Shown here: positions 11,341 to 22,236 of the stretch, one piece after another
Layout of the letters: the number at the start of each line of letters is the position of its first letter
How positions within the stretch are numbered: the stretch's first letter is position 1
Assembly (NCBI GenBank): GCA_000310025.1
Contig: FN649750.1
Coordinates: 1,157,502 to 1,221,501, forward strand
DNA length: 64,000 nt
DNA from: Ectocarpus siliculosus
Lineage: Eukaryota; Sar; Phaeophyceae; Ectocarpales; Ectocarpaceae
Direction of reading: 5' to 3'
Translations under genes and position numbers: made by a program
The notes under the pieces: model-generated
Seen by the model: only the letters and a program-made list of their open reading frames with translations
What the model was told of the DNA's origin: nothing
Databases searched by the model: none

Positions 11341-12840
11341 ATTCAGTGCACAGCAGGACCGCAAGCCAGGGTCGCTTTTCTACCGTCTCTATTTCCCTAG
11401 TTGCAGGAGTAGTCCCGACCATGCTGTTCTCCCTCTTTTGCCACAGAAGAACAGGGAGTGCGGTGTCATCCGCCTACCCACTGGGTGTGGGCTAACATCT
11501 TGTGCAAATAGGTGCCAATGCGGTTGTCTGGGGTACTGTGCTGCTGTAGTCTACCCTCCGACAGCTGTCGAAGATACTTGGACACACTCACTATTGTGCG
11601 AGATCAAACCGTCCTTGGCCAGCAGCGATGCCAACAGCAAAAGCCTCGCCGGCTCAGAAAGCTCCATCTCAACCATGAAGCGGGACCAGATTGACACGGC
11701 GAAGTGACTGTACCCTCCCTACTGTAGCACCGCGCCCGTTGTGTTGTCTGCGGCTTGCTGCGGCTGTGCTTCGCAACACAGGGGGACCACGGAAAGTAAG
11801 AATGGGTCGCGGGGGGGGGGGGGGGGGGTAACGGCCACCCAAATTGTAAAAACCAAGCAATCAATGGAAACCCAACAATCCTAATCTAAAAAGTTAAACT
11901 CCCGTTTTTTCAATTTTTATTCCCAATGTCCCCACCCCCCCAGGGAAATTGGGAGGGTTTTTTAAAAAAAAGAATTTCGGGAAACTGGGGGGGAAAAAAA
12001 AAGGTTTGGGCCTCCTTCCGGGGGGACGGGTTTTTCCCTAAANNNNNNNNNNNNNNNNNNNNNNNNNNNNNNNNNNNNNNNNNNNNNNNNNNNNNNNNNN
12101 NNNNNNNNNNNNNNNNNNNNNNNNNNNNNNNNNNNNNNNNNNAGTGCACAGCAGGACCCCAACCCAGGGTGGTTTTTTTCCGGTTTTTTTTTCCTTAGTG
12201 GCGGGGGTAGTCCGGCCCATGTTTTTTTCCTTTTTTTCCCACAGAAGACCGGGGAGTGGGGTTTCTTCCCCTTCCCCATGGGGTGGGGGTTAACTTTTTG
12301 TGAAAATAGGTGCCAATGGGGTTTTTGGGGGTATTGTGTTGTTGTATTTTCCCTTCGGACAGCTTTGGAAGATATTGGGACACACTCATTTTTGTGGGAG
12401 ATAAACCCTTCTTGGCCCGGCAGGGATCCCAACACAAAAACCTTCCCGGGTTCAAAAAGTTCCTTTTCACCCATGAAGGGGGACCAGATTGCCAGGGGAA
12501 AGGGATTGTCCCCTCCTTATGGAACCCCGGCCCCGTTTGTTTTTTTGGGGGTTTGTGGGGGTTGTGTTTCCAAACACGGGGGGCCCAGGAAAATTAAAAA
12601 GGGTTCGGGGGGGGGGGGGGGGGGCGTAGCGGCGACACAATATGTACAACACAAGCAATCAATGCAAACACAACAATCGTAGTCTAGATAGTTAAGCTGC
12701 AGTTGTTACAATTTCTATTCCCAATGTCCCAGCAGCAGCAGGGAACTTGGCAGGGTTATTACAGTAGAGGAATTGCGGGATACTGGTGGGGAAAATAAAG
12801 TGTTTGGGCATCGTTCGTGGTGTACTGGTTTTGCACTAGA
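11341..12840. repeat. Apparent false duplication flanking assembly gap
   Basis: 11341-11810 and 12143-12610 are the same sequence, but the second is full of stretched G and T runs and miscalled bases. Conversely 11830-12042 is a degraded version of 12630-12840. Each side of the gap is clean up to a poly-G tract and corrupted beyond it. This looks like two contig ends covering one locus, with poor base calls past the homopolymer, joined by a nominal 100-N gap. Confidence 0.8.
12043..12142. other. Assembly gap (100 N)
   Basis: Exactly 100 N, a default scaffold-gap length. The flanks overlap in content, so real missing sequence may be nil. Confidence 0.98.
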
Positions 12841-13993
12841 CGGTGCTCTCGGGTTCACAGCGAAGTCTGTCCGCCAGTTCAATTTGTACAGCAGTACATA
12901 GACTATGCGTCAGCAGTAGTATGCGTAGACTGATACATAGATTAGACTCCAGTAGTTTGTTGGCTTTCAGTGAAGCACACAGAAAGAAGACAGAGGGGCA
13001 CGCCACCATAGTTAGAGGAACAAAAGCTCCAGCAGACTTACACTGTATAGTATTAGTCTATCTAGACAACAATAAATGGATGGGTAGACCATGCTCGAAG
13101 CATGCCAGGCAACCGGCAACACCACGTTATTTTTTTTCGACGACCGGGGTTGCCCCCCGAAACGAGTGAAGGTTCGCGGACTGTAGATAGCCAACATCTC
13201 GACTATGTCTTACGGGGGTACGAGAAATAGATGTGTCAAGACCCTCACGAAGCTGCCTTCAGCTACAGAGGCCATGCAGGCGGAGCGTGCTATTTGAAAC
13301 GCATGTCGATGTGAGGGCAAGTTGTGGCCGTCGACAATGTACACCATGTGCAGCGTCGTTTCTGGTTGTGCCTGTGCCTCTGGATACGACAACCAACACC
13401 CATTGATATTGACTACCCGAGCGTCTCTGCTCATGCTGGCAGAGAAAGCCGAGGTTTCCGAGCGGTCGTAACGCTGACCCTGTCCATCAGGGGGGGGGGA
13501 ATAGACCACTTTCCCTGTTTGCTGCGCCAGATATATCGAACACATCCCGCAAGTCTTGGTTAGTGACCGTTCGACAATGAATAAATGTTGTATAGAACGA
13601 CTCATTGCTGACGTGTTCGCACGCACACACCCCTGTGGGATAAGCAACTGAGAGGTGTCGAGCACGCGTTACACTAGCATTGATTACTCCACGCGATGGC
13701 GGAGGGGCTCTCAAAGGGATACCCCCAATAATCGGTAGGGGTAAAAGGCATACACGCCCACTGACGGACAACAAACAAGAACGAAACACGCGCACACATA
13801 TGACGGGGCACGCCTGTCACCCCACCCGAAAACATCAAGCAACCGGCAGCCTGCTAAACTGCATCAAACGATTCCAAATCGAAACAAGCATACAAAGCTA
13901 CTTCACGAGCATGACTTCATCCCAGTGACGGCCAGCTGGCCGCCACACAAAACTCAATAAAATCGAAACGGACCAACCAAACGGCGCACCTAG

Positions 13994-14166
13994 CTCCAAG
14001 CTTGTGCATCCATCAACCCGACGGCGTTACAATCATGACCAATGCGTCCTGTTTTTCAACAAGGTAAACTACTGTTCTCCCTTCCCCAAGCGTGTGCATC
14101 CATCACGCCGGGGGCGTTAACACCACAACCATGCTTTCATCAAGGTAAATTACTGTTCTCCCTACC
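13994..14166. repeat. Imperfect tandem duplication, about 81-90 bp unit
   Basis: Two copies share CAAGC-TGTGCATCCATCA and TCA-CAAGGTAAA-TACTGTTCTCCCT. They lie just downstream of the EsV-1-7 gene stop, so probably in its 3' UTR or flank. Confidence 0.65.
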
Positions 14167-14240
14167 CCCTCCGCCATTCGTCTTTCCAGGTTAAGATCTC
14201 TCTTCCCCTTACGCCAGGCCACCCATCCCCGGAAAACGTT

Positions 14241-16866
14241 CTACCGCGAAGGGGCCGACGACGATATCGCAAGCTTCCTCCTTTTTGGCGTTGTCGCCTT
14301 CCCTCGGTCTCTGTAGCCTGCTGACCTGAGAGGGTGCACCAGCGACAGGGGTACGCGAGAATGCCGTCAAAACGATAAGTGCTAACGGGCAAGGAGGTGA
14401 CCAGAGGGGGGTGCTCCCTTCGTGGTTGACATCAAGTCATGTACGACGTTGATCGCTCCAAACATCTGCGGATAGAAGCGAATATCCGATTGGATATGTC
14501 TCGGGAATCAACTAGAATGTGAAAACAATCCAGGCTCACAAGCGTCGAGTGGGCAAAGGGTTGATGTCGACGAGAGAAAAAATATGTTTCCCCTTGGCGG
14601 GCTCCATCCAAATGCAAGTTGGTCTCCATGCCGTACGTTGACATAGCGGCGACAAGACTCGCAAATCGACGCAAAGGGGCAAAATTAAAATCGTACGGGA
14701 ACACGAAGTTTCGCGTGCATCTCCACGTAGTCTAGTCCACTCGTTTGCAAAGCCCCACTTGATTCTCGAAGATCCATTTCCATTCTACAGTACAAGTAAA
14801 AAACTACCTCAAGATCCGACGATACGTCAAAATTCAATAGTCTTTCCACGCTACGTTGAAAAATACGAAGGGGGTAACGATACCATAGCCCATCTCGGAT
14901 AAACACCTGAAGTTGACCATGTCCGGCTCTGCGTGGCGCAGGCAAAACGAAGGGCGAGGGTCCCCCTCCCGCCCGCAACGAGGTTGCGCCGTACATCCCA
15001 CAGCGGTGCACCTGCAGATGTGAAAGAAGTGGATGCGGCTGGAGGTTGGGCGCTGCTAGGACCAGGCAAGGGACAAAAGCCACTTGACACCCTTACGCAC
15101 TACGACCTCCCTTGAAGCCTAAACGTTTCCAAGGCAACATTCTTGTTGCAACGACATACAAACAAGGCTGGACCGAACCCTGTTCAGAACGTGTCTTGAT
15201 TGTCCGAGTGCTAGTATTTGGTGGCAGATTAACGGGGTTCGGGAGGGGGGGTGGAAGGTGCAAACAGAAAACCAAACGAAGCACGTCAGACTAGGACTTC
15301 AAGCGAACGCGAAAACAGATACTCTGGGAGTTGAGAACAAGAACAAAAAACATGTATATTGGGTACCCCGTTGTCAGTGACGTGGCGCGGCCCCCGACGG
15401 GCACGTAAACAGAGAAGGAGCGCGCGTATCCCCCTGCCTGCCATACCAACGCCTAACAAAAGGGGGAAAACTACAACCGAAGCGACGCGCCACACCCAAG
15501 TTCAAGCGCCACAGACCGAGCCAAATCCGGAAAGCAGTCCGCACAGACCTCGGGTTCCGGACATCCGTCATCCCCGGCTTCCGGTGCAGAGCGCAGAACT
15601 TCGGCTGCTGCCCCCCTCCCTCCCGCCCGAAGTACGGCTGCACGGAGCAGCCGCCGGGGTGCCGGCACCGGCTAGCGGTCACGTTCGTCGCTCCCGCCGG
15701 AGCGTGCGCGGCGCAGTACCTCGCTGGTCCCGGGTGGGCCGCCGCTGTTGCTGCCGCCCCCCCCGCTGTTGTTTCTGTGTTGTCCTCGGAGGGTTGCGAC
15801 TTGGTCGTTGCAACGGCACCGCTTTTCGAGGGAAACCGCGTGCAACCCGGGTGTAGACACGTCTTGTGCTTTGTGTCCACCATGCCGTCCTCTTTGTGCT
15901 CCTGCGGGGGGTGAGGAAGGGAGAGGGTTCGTGTGGGTATCGACGAGAGCGTGGCGGTCGTGTAGCAAGGAAGGCGGGTGTCGACAGCAGAGCCTTTACA
16001 GCATATGCAGCAGTTGTTGTTGTTATGTTCACAGTAAACACTGTTCCGATCTCTCCACCCAGTTCAAGCGGCAATAGCAACAAGATATTACATAGATGGT
16101 GTACCACCAAGAGCGTGAACCTCAGCATCGAAAATAGTACTTCCAACCGTCAAGAGTAGGAGGTGTCTGAAGTACCTTGCAGAAAAGAGCTCGACCTCCT
16201 CTTTCTCTGGCCCAGCTCGGCTGCCTTCGGCATCCTTTCTTCGCACAGCGTTTGTTGAGCACATCCACCATCCCGTCAAGCTGCAGCACCCGTCGAAAGC
16301 GTCGCCAAGGAAATGAGAGGAGGGTCACAACGGGTCAACGGGTCATCACAAGAGATCAACGAAAGGGGGGGTGAAGTGTAAGCAATGGTCTACCACGTCT
16401 TACTATGACGTATCTTGTTGTTCTTGACCAACCCAGCCAGCAATGTGAACCAACGTAGGCTAACAACCGCACCTTCCCCGTATCTTGTTGCTGGCGTTTC
16501 TGGCGAGGTTTAGCGTAGGGGTGGAGCACACACGAGTGAAACTGATTCCTCAGCCAGACACCCAGTCTGCCTTCTCCAGGGCTACAGACTTGGCAATACG
16601 CCTACTCCTTCACAATACCGCGGGGAGTCATTACTGTGATACAAACACGAGCAAACAACAACGCACCTTGTGCTTGCAACAGAACCTCGCCCGCCCGCCG
16701 TCCGCGCCGTAGTGCGGCCTCGTCGTACACGCATCCGCTTCGCAGGCTGGCGCGTAAACGTTGACCTCCCCCTCTTCCTTGTGGGCCTTGCATGCCCTTG
16801 GGACTCTGGAGCCCGGCTGTGCGAACCAAGGACGCCCAGTGCAGCCCTCGAACCGGCACCGAGCAC
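14241..16866 (-). CDS. EsV-1-7 repeat protein with six repeats and a basic C-terminus
   Basis: Five exons join in phase: 16667-16866, 16176-16280, 15549-15901, 14907-15011 and 14241-14325 (281 residues plus TAG; the 5' end is not secure). Six EsV-1-7 units of the form C-x4/5-C ... C-x2-H are visible, with start motifs CRFEGC, CEADAC, CAKKGC, CLHPGC, CRHPGGC and CTAVGC, and closing motifs ACKAH, FCCKH, FCKEH, YCAAH, FCALH and FCLRH. The linker GMVDV/GMVDT/GMTDV/DMVNF follows most units, as expected for the family. Unit 4 carries an Ala/Thr-rich insertion of about 30 residues. The last exon encodes TTPKRRKLA, a likely nuclear localisation signal. The family is named from a phaeovirus gene and includes the Ectocarpus developmental regulator IMMEDIATE UPRIGHT. 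Metal binding by the Cys/His residues is inferred. One donor (CCGAG|GTCTGT at 15548) is weak but needed for the frame. A first exon upstream of 16866 is probably missing from the model. Confidence 0.9.
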
Positions 16867-17248
16867 CTACCTTCCGACATCTGTTTGATCAGACGTCCGA
16901 AAAGAACCAAGTTGGGGTTGTTTGCTTAGGCCGTGCAAGATAGATAAGTCCAGTGAGCTACGTAGTCGCACCGGGGGTGGGACATGTCTCGAGCAACCCA
17001 TTTCGAGAGGAATGGGTGCTACGAGTTTGCGTGTGCGCACACGGTGTTCAGCACAATAAACAGTCAAAGTCATGATGCACGTACATCGTAGCATCACACG
17101 AAATGCTTATTTTTAAGGGACACAACCCTCGTGGTACTGTAGATCTTCGCTGGTATGTTTGATCGACCAACAACGGAAGAGGTAAACCACACTTCAACCG
17201 TTCCTCGAGCGACTCTTACAAGCAAGCGAGATCTCTCTCCTCTTCGTA

Positions 17249-17611
17249 TCATACCTCGGTTTGGAGGGCGCCGTCTTCGCGTTTGCGACTGCCATTCTCC
17301 CCATGCCCTTGAGGAAACCGCTTTTTACGGGGAAAGGTGGTGGCTCTGGCTGCTGCTGCTGGATCTGCGGTTGGAGAGGTGATGTCCCGGTTGTCAACTC
17401 TTTCCTGGCCATGATATCCTCCGCAAGAAATTAGCCTCTTCTTCGCATCTCTCTCTCTGTGGGAGTTGAAGCACAGCAGCACAAGCAGTAGGCACTGAAG
17501 GATGGATCCGGCAGCCGTGAAGTACAGGGCATGGACGGCTGCCTTCGGCGTTGGTTTTTTTCGCAGAGAACGGGGCAAGAGACGGAGAGAGCGGCGTGTC
17601 ACAACGCGCAT
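17249..17611 (-). CDS. Doubtful ORF with one hydrophobic segment
   Basis: An open frame of 120 codons contains one strongly hydrophobic stretch (LYFTAAGSILQCLLLVLLCF) followed by a basic, hydrophilic tail. It could be the terminal exon of a small membrane protein, perhaps joined to the ORF at 17718-18071, but I could not find a consistent splice chain. No family recognised. Confidence 0.2.
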   Translation of the reverse strand: MRVVTRRSLRLLPRSLRKKPTPKAAVHALYFTAAGSILQCLLLVLLCFNSHRERDAKKRLISCGGYHGQERVDNRDITSPTADPAAAARATTFPRKKRFPQGHGENGSRKREDGALQTEV

Positions 17612-17717
17612 CGTCCATGTCGCGGTATGCCTGTATCAGCGCCGGAGCCCCCTTCTCCGGAGATCACAGAGATGCGGCCTAATTGTCCTCCATGAGCACA
17701 GCTCGGAGCTCTAGGAG

Positions 17718-18071
17718 CTAGGACAACACCATACGCCCCCTCTCTGCCACCGCACCCTCGCTCCACGAAGTCTCCCACCGCGCACTGTAGCCCCCGATAT
17801 ATATCTCTGAGTGGTGGTGGCAGCGGCGGTGGCGGTGGTGAAGGCGGGTGATTGCGCTGGACCGCCTATCTCGCAGCCGTTTGCTCTTCAACTGCTCCAA
17901 GGCCTCTCCGACAACGGCAGCAATGTTTTTGAGAGCGATCCGAGCTGCGGAGCCGACGTTGAAGGAGCTGTCGCGGAGAGTCTTCTCTCCTTGGAAGGGG
18001 AACCATGTCGCCTGTGTAAGTGTTATGTGCCGATTCTGCTGACTGTACTCACGTTTAGGCTTGGCGCTCAT
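17718..18071 (-). CDS. Doubtful single-exon ORF, 117 aa
   Basis: From ATG at 18071 the frame MSAKPKREYS... runs to a stop at 17718. Its middle part (RDSSFNVGSAARIALKNIA, then a Lys/Arg-rich stretch) looks protein-like, while the His-rich end does not, so the true exon may end earlier. No domain recognised. It lies between the EsV-1-7 gene and the plus-strand gene at 18959. Confidence 0.25.
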   Translation of the reverse strand: MSAKPKREYSQQNRHITLTQATWFPFQGEKTLRDSSFNVGSAARIALKNIAAVVGEALEQLKSKRLRDRRSSAITRLHHRHRRCHHHSEIYIGGYSARWETSWSEGAVAERGRMVLS

Positions 18072-18958
18072 GTTGTGATCGAAATCACACCATGTTGAAC
18101 TCAACTTGCAGTTCGTGTGCAGTTCGTCAAAACATGACACGAATCCACAGCAACCTACTTGCTTGTAGTCGTGAGCGTATCAACGATGTGTGCCGATGGA
18201 CTGCCTCTATCTCAACAAGGCATTACTCTTGAGGCACTCGCCATGAAGCTGAAGCCTCCTCGCCTCAGCAGATTGATCTTCGAACAAGGATCGCCGGTAA
18301 TGGACTCGCCTTGTGTACTTCCATCCCGCGGCACGTCCCTCTCCTGTAGAACTAAATGAAGGCATCGTTTTTGAGGCCGGCCGAATTCAACCCTGTGTCG
18401 AGCCCTTGCGTCATACGTTCTGTGGTGCTTGCCATACGTTACCGACTGAGGAGAGGAAATTTCAGAAGTTCCACCCCTAGAGCACACTCCCCAAGTGCAA
18501 TCGCGTTTTTTTTCTGCTCTAGGGTTGGACGTGACAAATCGAGGGAGCAGAGACAATTTAGCACCGAGAAAGAAGCTTTTAAACGTTTCGAACCAAAGCT
18601 TGTGCTTGTGACTCTTACTCTCATGGACGTGTCCCCACCCACCCTTCGATTTTCTTGCGGCTGCGGCCGATTTTTGGACCAATTACGTGTCTTTGAGCCA
18701 CTCACGCAGGACGATCTGCGTACACCTATTGCAGCTGCTGTAGCCAAAGCTTCATCTTCAAATTTCCGTCCGGCTGTCGGATCCGCCGAGGGTTTTCGGC
18801 GAACACAGAATTAATGTACTCACACCTTCACCGATGCGCAAGGACCAAAGAACTGTTTCCTTGTCACACAAAGCGCGGAAGGGTCCTGATTTTCGTCTGA
18901 CACCCGATTAACGCATCGTGTCTCTTGCCGTGTGATTTGCTTTGGATCACTCGAGCAG

Positions 18959-21900
18959 GGCGACCTGAGTTCCACCATCATCCCGTGGGGGTTCGTGTCC
19001 CAACAGAAGGTATCGGAAAGCGTCAGGCCAGACCGGGCGGGCGACGGACCGGGGGACGACGGCAGGGTAGAGAAGCGTGCGGAGCACCTCAACCTCGACA
19101 CGTGGGAGTTCCTAAGGGTGCGGCATTTTTTGTCTATAAGCGGGTGCTGGTTGTTCCCACCACCCTTCCCGTGTTTTGAAAAACTATAGGAATAGCACAC
19201 CTACCTCTTCGATTTACTGTTTCCGTTTTGTTGCTTCTCGTGCGTGTTTTCTAGGGAGCCGAGCTTGCCTACCGATGCGCTGCTGGACTCTTCGCGCCCC
19301 CGCCGCACAAGCGGAAGGACCCACCGCCATTCGAGGAGGCAGCAACCGCTGCCCCAGCTTTCGGTCAAGCCGGTAGCCGGGGGGAATGCGGCGGCGGGGG
19401 TTCCGTGGCTGGGTCAGCGGCGGGGGCGGGGGGAGGAGGGGGTTCGGCTAACCTAGGACCTGATATGCCGCCGCAGAGAGCTCAAGGGGGAAGAACAACG
19501 CCGACGGACTTCTTTGACTTCGACGTGGCATCGCCTGAAGTGAGTTTATGGTGTGTGGAGGAGAAATGAACTATGTCGATGGAAGTTGTTGGGCGAACCG
19601 GCTGCTGCGACGATGGTACCATTGTGTTGCCTCGCTGTAGCTTTTTGAGCACATGAGCCACTGACCGCAAGCTGTCTACGTCGGGCGCGAAGAAGAAAAA
19701 AAACGTGCCAGGCATCACACTGGAACGACACCCGCAATGTCATAACCTCTTGACAATGAACGACATGGTATGTTAACGAAGTGCCGCACGGCAATCCCCC
19801 TCTGAAAGGTCACGAATTGGCTATCTTGTCTCGTCTTCTTCTTAGTTTTGCCGGTGCATCGTCTCTCTGCGACAACGTTCTTCCCCCGCGCGTTGCTTGA
19901 CGCCTACTATTTGCATGTGTCATGGTCATATTTCCAACAGTATTTCATTTCGAGTCGTCACACACAAGCTTGTTGACGCCAAACCGTTCCCCGTCCCGAG
20001 CTGTTTACGAATACTTTGCCACGAAAGCAAACGATGCCTATCCCACGCATGAGTCGGTGCCGTCCTTCGAGTACCTTTTCCTGTCTGCTCTGTTCCGTGT
20101 TTCCCGACTCTTGCGCACCGTGCTCCCCCCTCCCCCCTGCTTGTTGATCTGAGCACAGATGAGCATGTTTCTTAACGATGTCTTGGAGTCATACCGGGCG
20201 CAGGGGCTGGTGCCGCGGCTTTCGGTAGCCAGCGTGGAGGCAAAGCTGTGCAAGGTCGGGGTTCGGCTCGGTGGGATTTCCAAGAACACGTACGTCCGAA
20301 AAGAAACAACGTTAGTACCTGTTCTGGACACACAACCGAACAGCCTTTGTTCTTTTGTCAAACATGCTTTCTCAGCGTGGGGTGTTGTCGTATTTTGGGC
20401 TAAGTCGCTGTCGGTGTTTTTTTCTTACGGCCTGCCTTCAGTTTATCTTCTGGTTTGTGGCTGTTGGACTTTTTACAAAGACGATGCTGCCAATGGAGCT
20501 CGGTCTGCGGGATGAAAGGTCCTTGAAAGTTCATCAGCGGCCATTGCGTTGAATTGGTTTTTTTGGTCTTGTGATATCTATGAGAAGCTGAGATCCGGCG
20601 TTACATCAAACTGAGTGCCGAGGTTCTCACTTCGCTACGGCGTTACATCAAACTGAGTGCCGAGGTTCTCACTTCGCTCCGGCGTTACATCAAAAGCTGA
20701 TTAGTGCAGAGGTTCAGCATTTTCGGTAGACGGGTTCAGCGCTCTCTTTTCCTCGAACCCGATGTTCGCGCTAGGAAAAAGATTAGTGCAGAGGTTCAGC
20801 ATTTTCGGTAGACGGGTTCAGCGCTCTCTTTTCCTCGAACCCGATGTTCGCGCTAGGAAAAAACACGCTGTAGGTGGCATCCTGCCCTGCTGCCCTTGCA
20901 GGATAATTTTGCTGGTAAGCGTTGTTTTCTTCGACTCCGTTCTGGGCTATCTTCTGTCGTGCCTGCCTTACTAGAAACGAGCCAATGATCACGCCACAAT
21001 ACGCGGCCAGGGCATATTAACCATGAGGGTAGCCTTTGTCAATTCCCTCTGTTTGTGTTGTTTTCCTCACTTTGTTGCTTTTGTCTCTCCCCGTATTATG
21101 ATATTCAGAAATTTCGGGATGATGAGCGCCGACGAGGCGAGGTACCACCTTACCATGGGAATGGTGAGTTTGACAGTCCCGCCCAATTTTTGTTTTCTTC
21201 GTGTTCGTTTCGGCTCTCGTTTTCCCTGTTTACGTGAATCTGTTGTTGTTGCTGTTGTTCAGTGTCAGGCAGCACGCTGTTCCTCTTGATTACAGTATCG
21301 GAAAAAAACGTGAGAGTCCGACCGGATCGAAATGGGAGCCATGAATCTGTTGTTGCTACTGGCTGTATTTGGTTCTCCTATGTACCACTGTTTGGTTGCT
21401 ATTGGGGAGTCACGACAAACGAGCTAGCGGAAAGGTATGATTTTTCCTTGATCATCATCTATTTCCGTTGGCGTGTCCTTCATGTACCGGTCTTGCTCCG
21501 CCTGGAGTCGTCCACGAGCTGGACGATTTCGTTCCTTGCACTAGGCTTCGCAACAACTTCGTTTTGGTCACATTCTTTTGACAATCCAGCTGGGACCTGA
21601 AGGGGTGTTGATAAACGAGCTGGAGGGAAGAGCGCCCCAGAGGGTCATCGCGGACGTAGAGCTGACCTGCGAAGAGGAATTCGTGGTGGAAGACGGCAAG
21701 GGGAACGTGGTTCACAAGCTCGAGTCGCAGGGCCCAAAGGCAAGGGAAAACATGTTGTCGTTCATGGTCAGTGTATTTCGCAGTTGTTGCCGCAACCCTT
21801 GTTTTTTTTGTTGTTGTTGTTGTTGTCGACGATAGCTCAGGACGACACAGGGTTCGACGTTGCCAGTAGATTTTCGAACCTACCGGAGGTTGAACACACG

Positions 21901-22236
21901 CATTTTCTCGGACGTTTCCCGTTCGCGAAGCACGCCTTTGTGCCCTGTGTTCATCACTGCTTGGCCGTGCACACATGTCTGCGTTTCAAGTGCGCTATCG
22001 CTCTTCCCGCTTCAGAGCACACAATCAGGGGGGAAGGTCTTGATATTCCTCGCATCACATCGTTCTCTTGATTTTTGGCGAGACTTTTTATTGCTTTTGT
22101 TCTGCCCCCTCAGGTGCACTACATTACGCTTCAGAGCAACATCGGGAAAGACGCCGAGCTGGAGTGGCAGATCACCAACATCAATGATGTGATCAAGCCG
22201 ACGTTCAACTACTACTTCTCTCGCTTCGGGCACTGA
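18959..22236 (+). CDS. Unassigned protein, six exons visible
   Basis: Exons 18959-19117, 19255-19539, 20159-20289, 21109-21163, 21590-21766 and 22114-22236 join in phase and end in TGA (309 residues; earlier exons are likely). The second exon has a Gly/Ala-rich linker after APPPHKRKDPPPFEEA. The third begins MSMFLNDVLESYRAQGLVPR. The last two exons give a compact alpha+beta-looking region with VELTCEEEFVVEDGKGNVV and VHYITLQSNIGKDAELEWQI, ending FNYYFSRFGH. The tail reminds me weakly of NTF2/Tim44-like folds, but I cannot name a family. Intron 3 contains perfect tandem duplications (20596-20862). Strong GT-AG sites at all five junctions make the gene itself credible. Confidence 0.6.
20596..20862. 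repeat. Intronic tandem duplications: 42-bp unit (2.4 copies), then 82-bp unit (2 identical copies)
   Basis: CGGCGTTACATCAAACTGAG starts at 20596 and 20638, with a shortened third copy at 20680. Immediately after, an 82-bp block starting GATTAGTGCAGAGGTTC at 20699 is repeated without change at 20781. The identity implies very recent duplication. All lies in intron 3 of the plus-strand gene. Confidence 0.85.

Larger units (their letters stand above)
8493..14240. other. Repeat-rich intergenic region, no gene recognised
   Basis: It holds a poly-G tract (about 8506-8531), a tandem repeat (9117-9670), A/T-tract inverted repeats (9884-10085), an artefactual duplication around an N gap (11341-12840) and a tandem duplication (13994-14166). 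Many short ORFs occur on both strands, but none shows a domain or a consistent exon chain. Confidence 0.5.
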
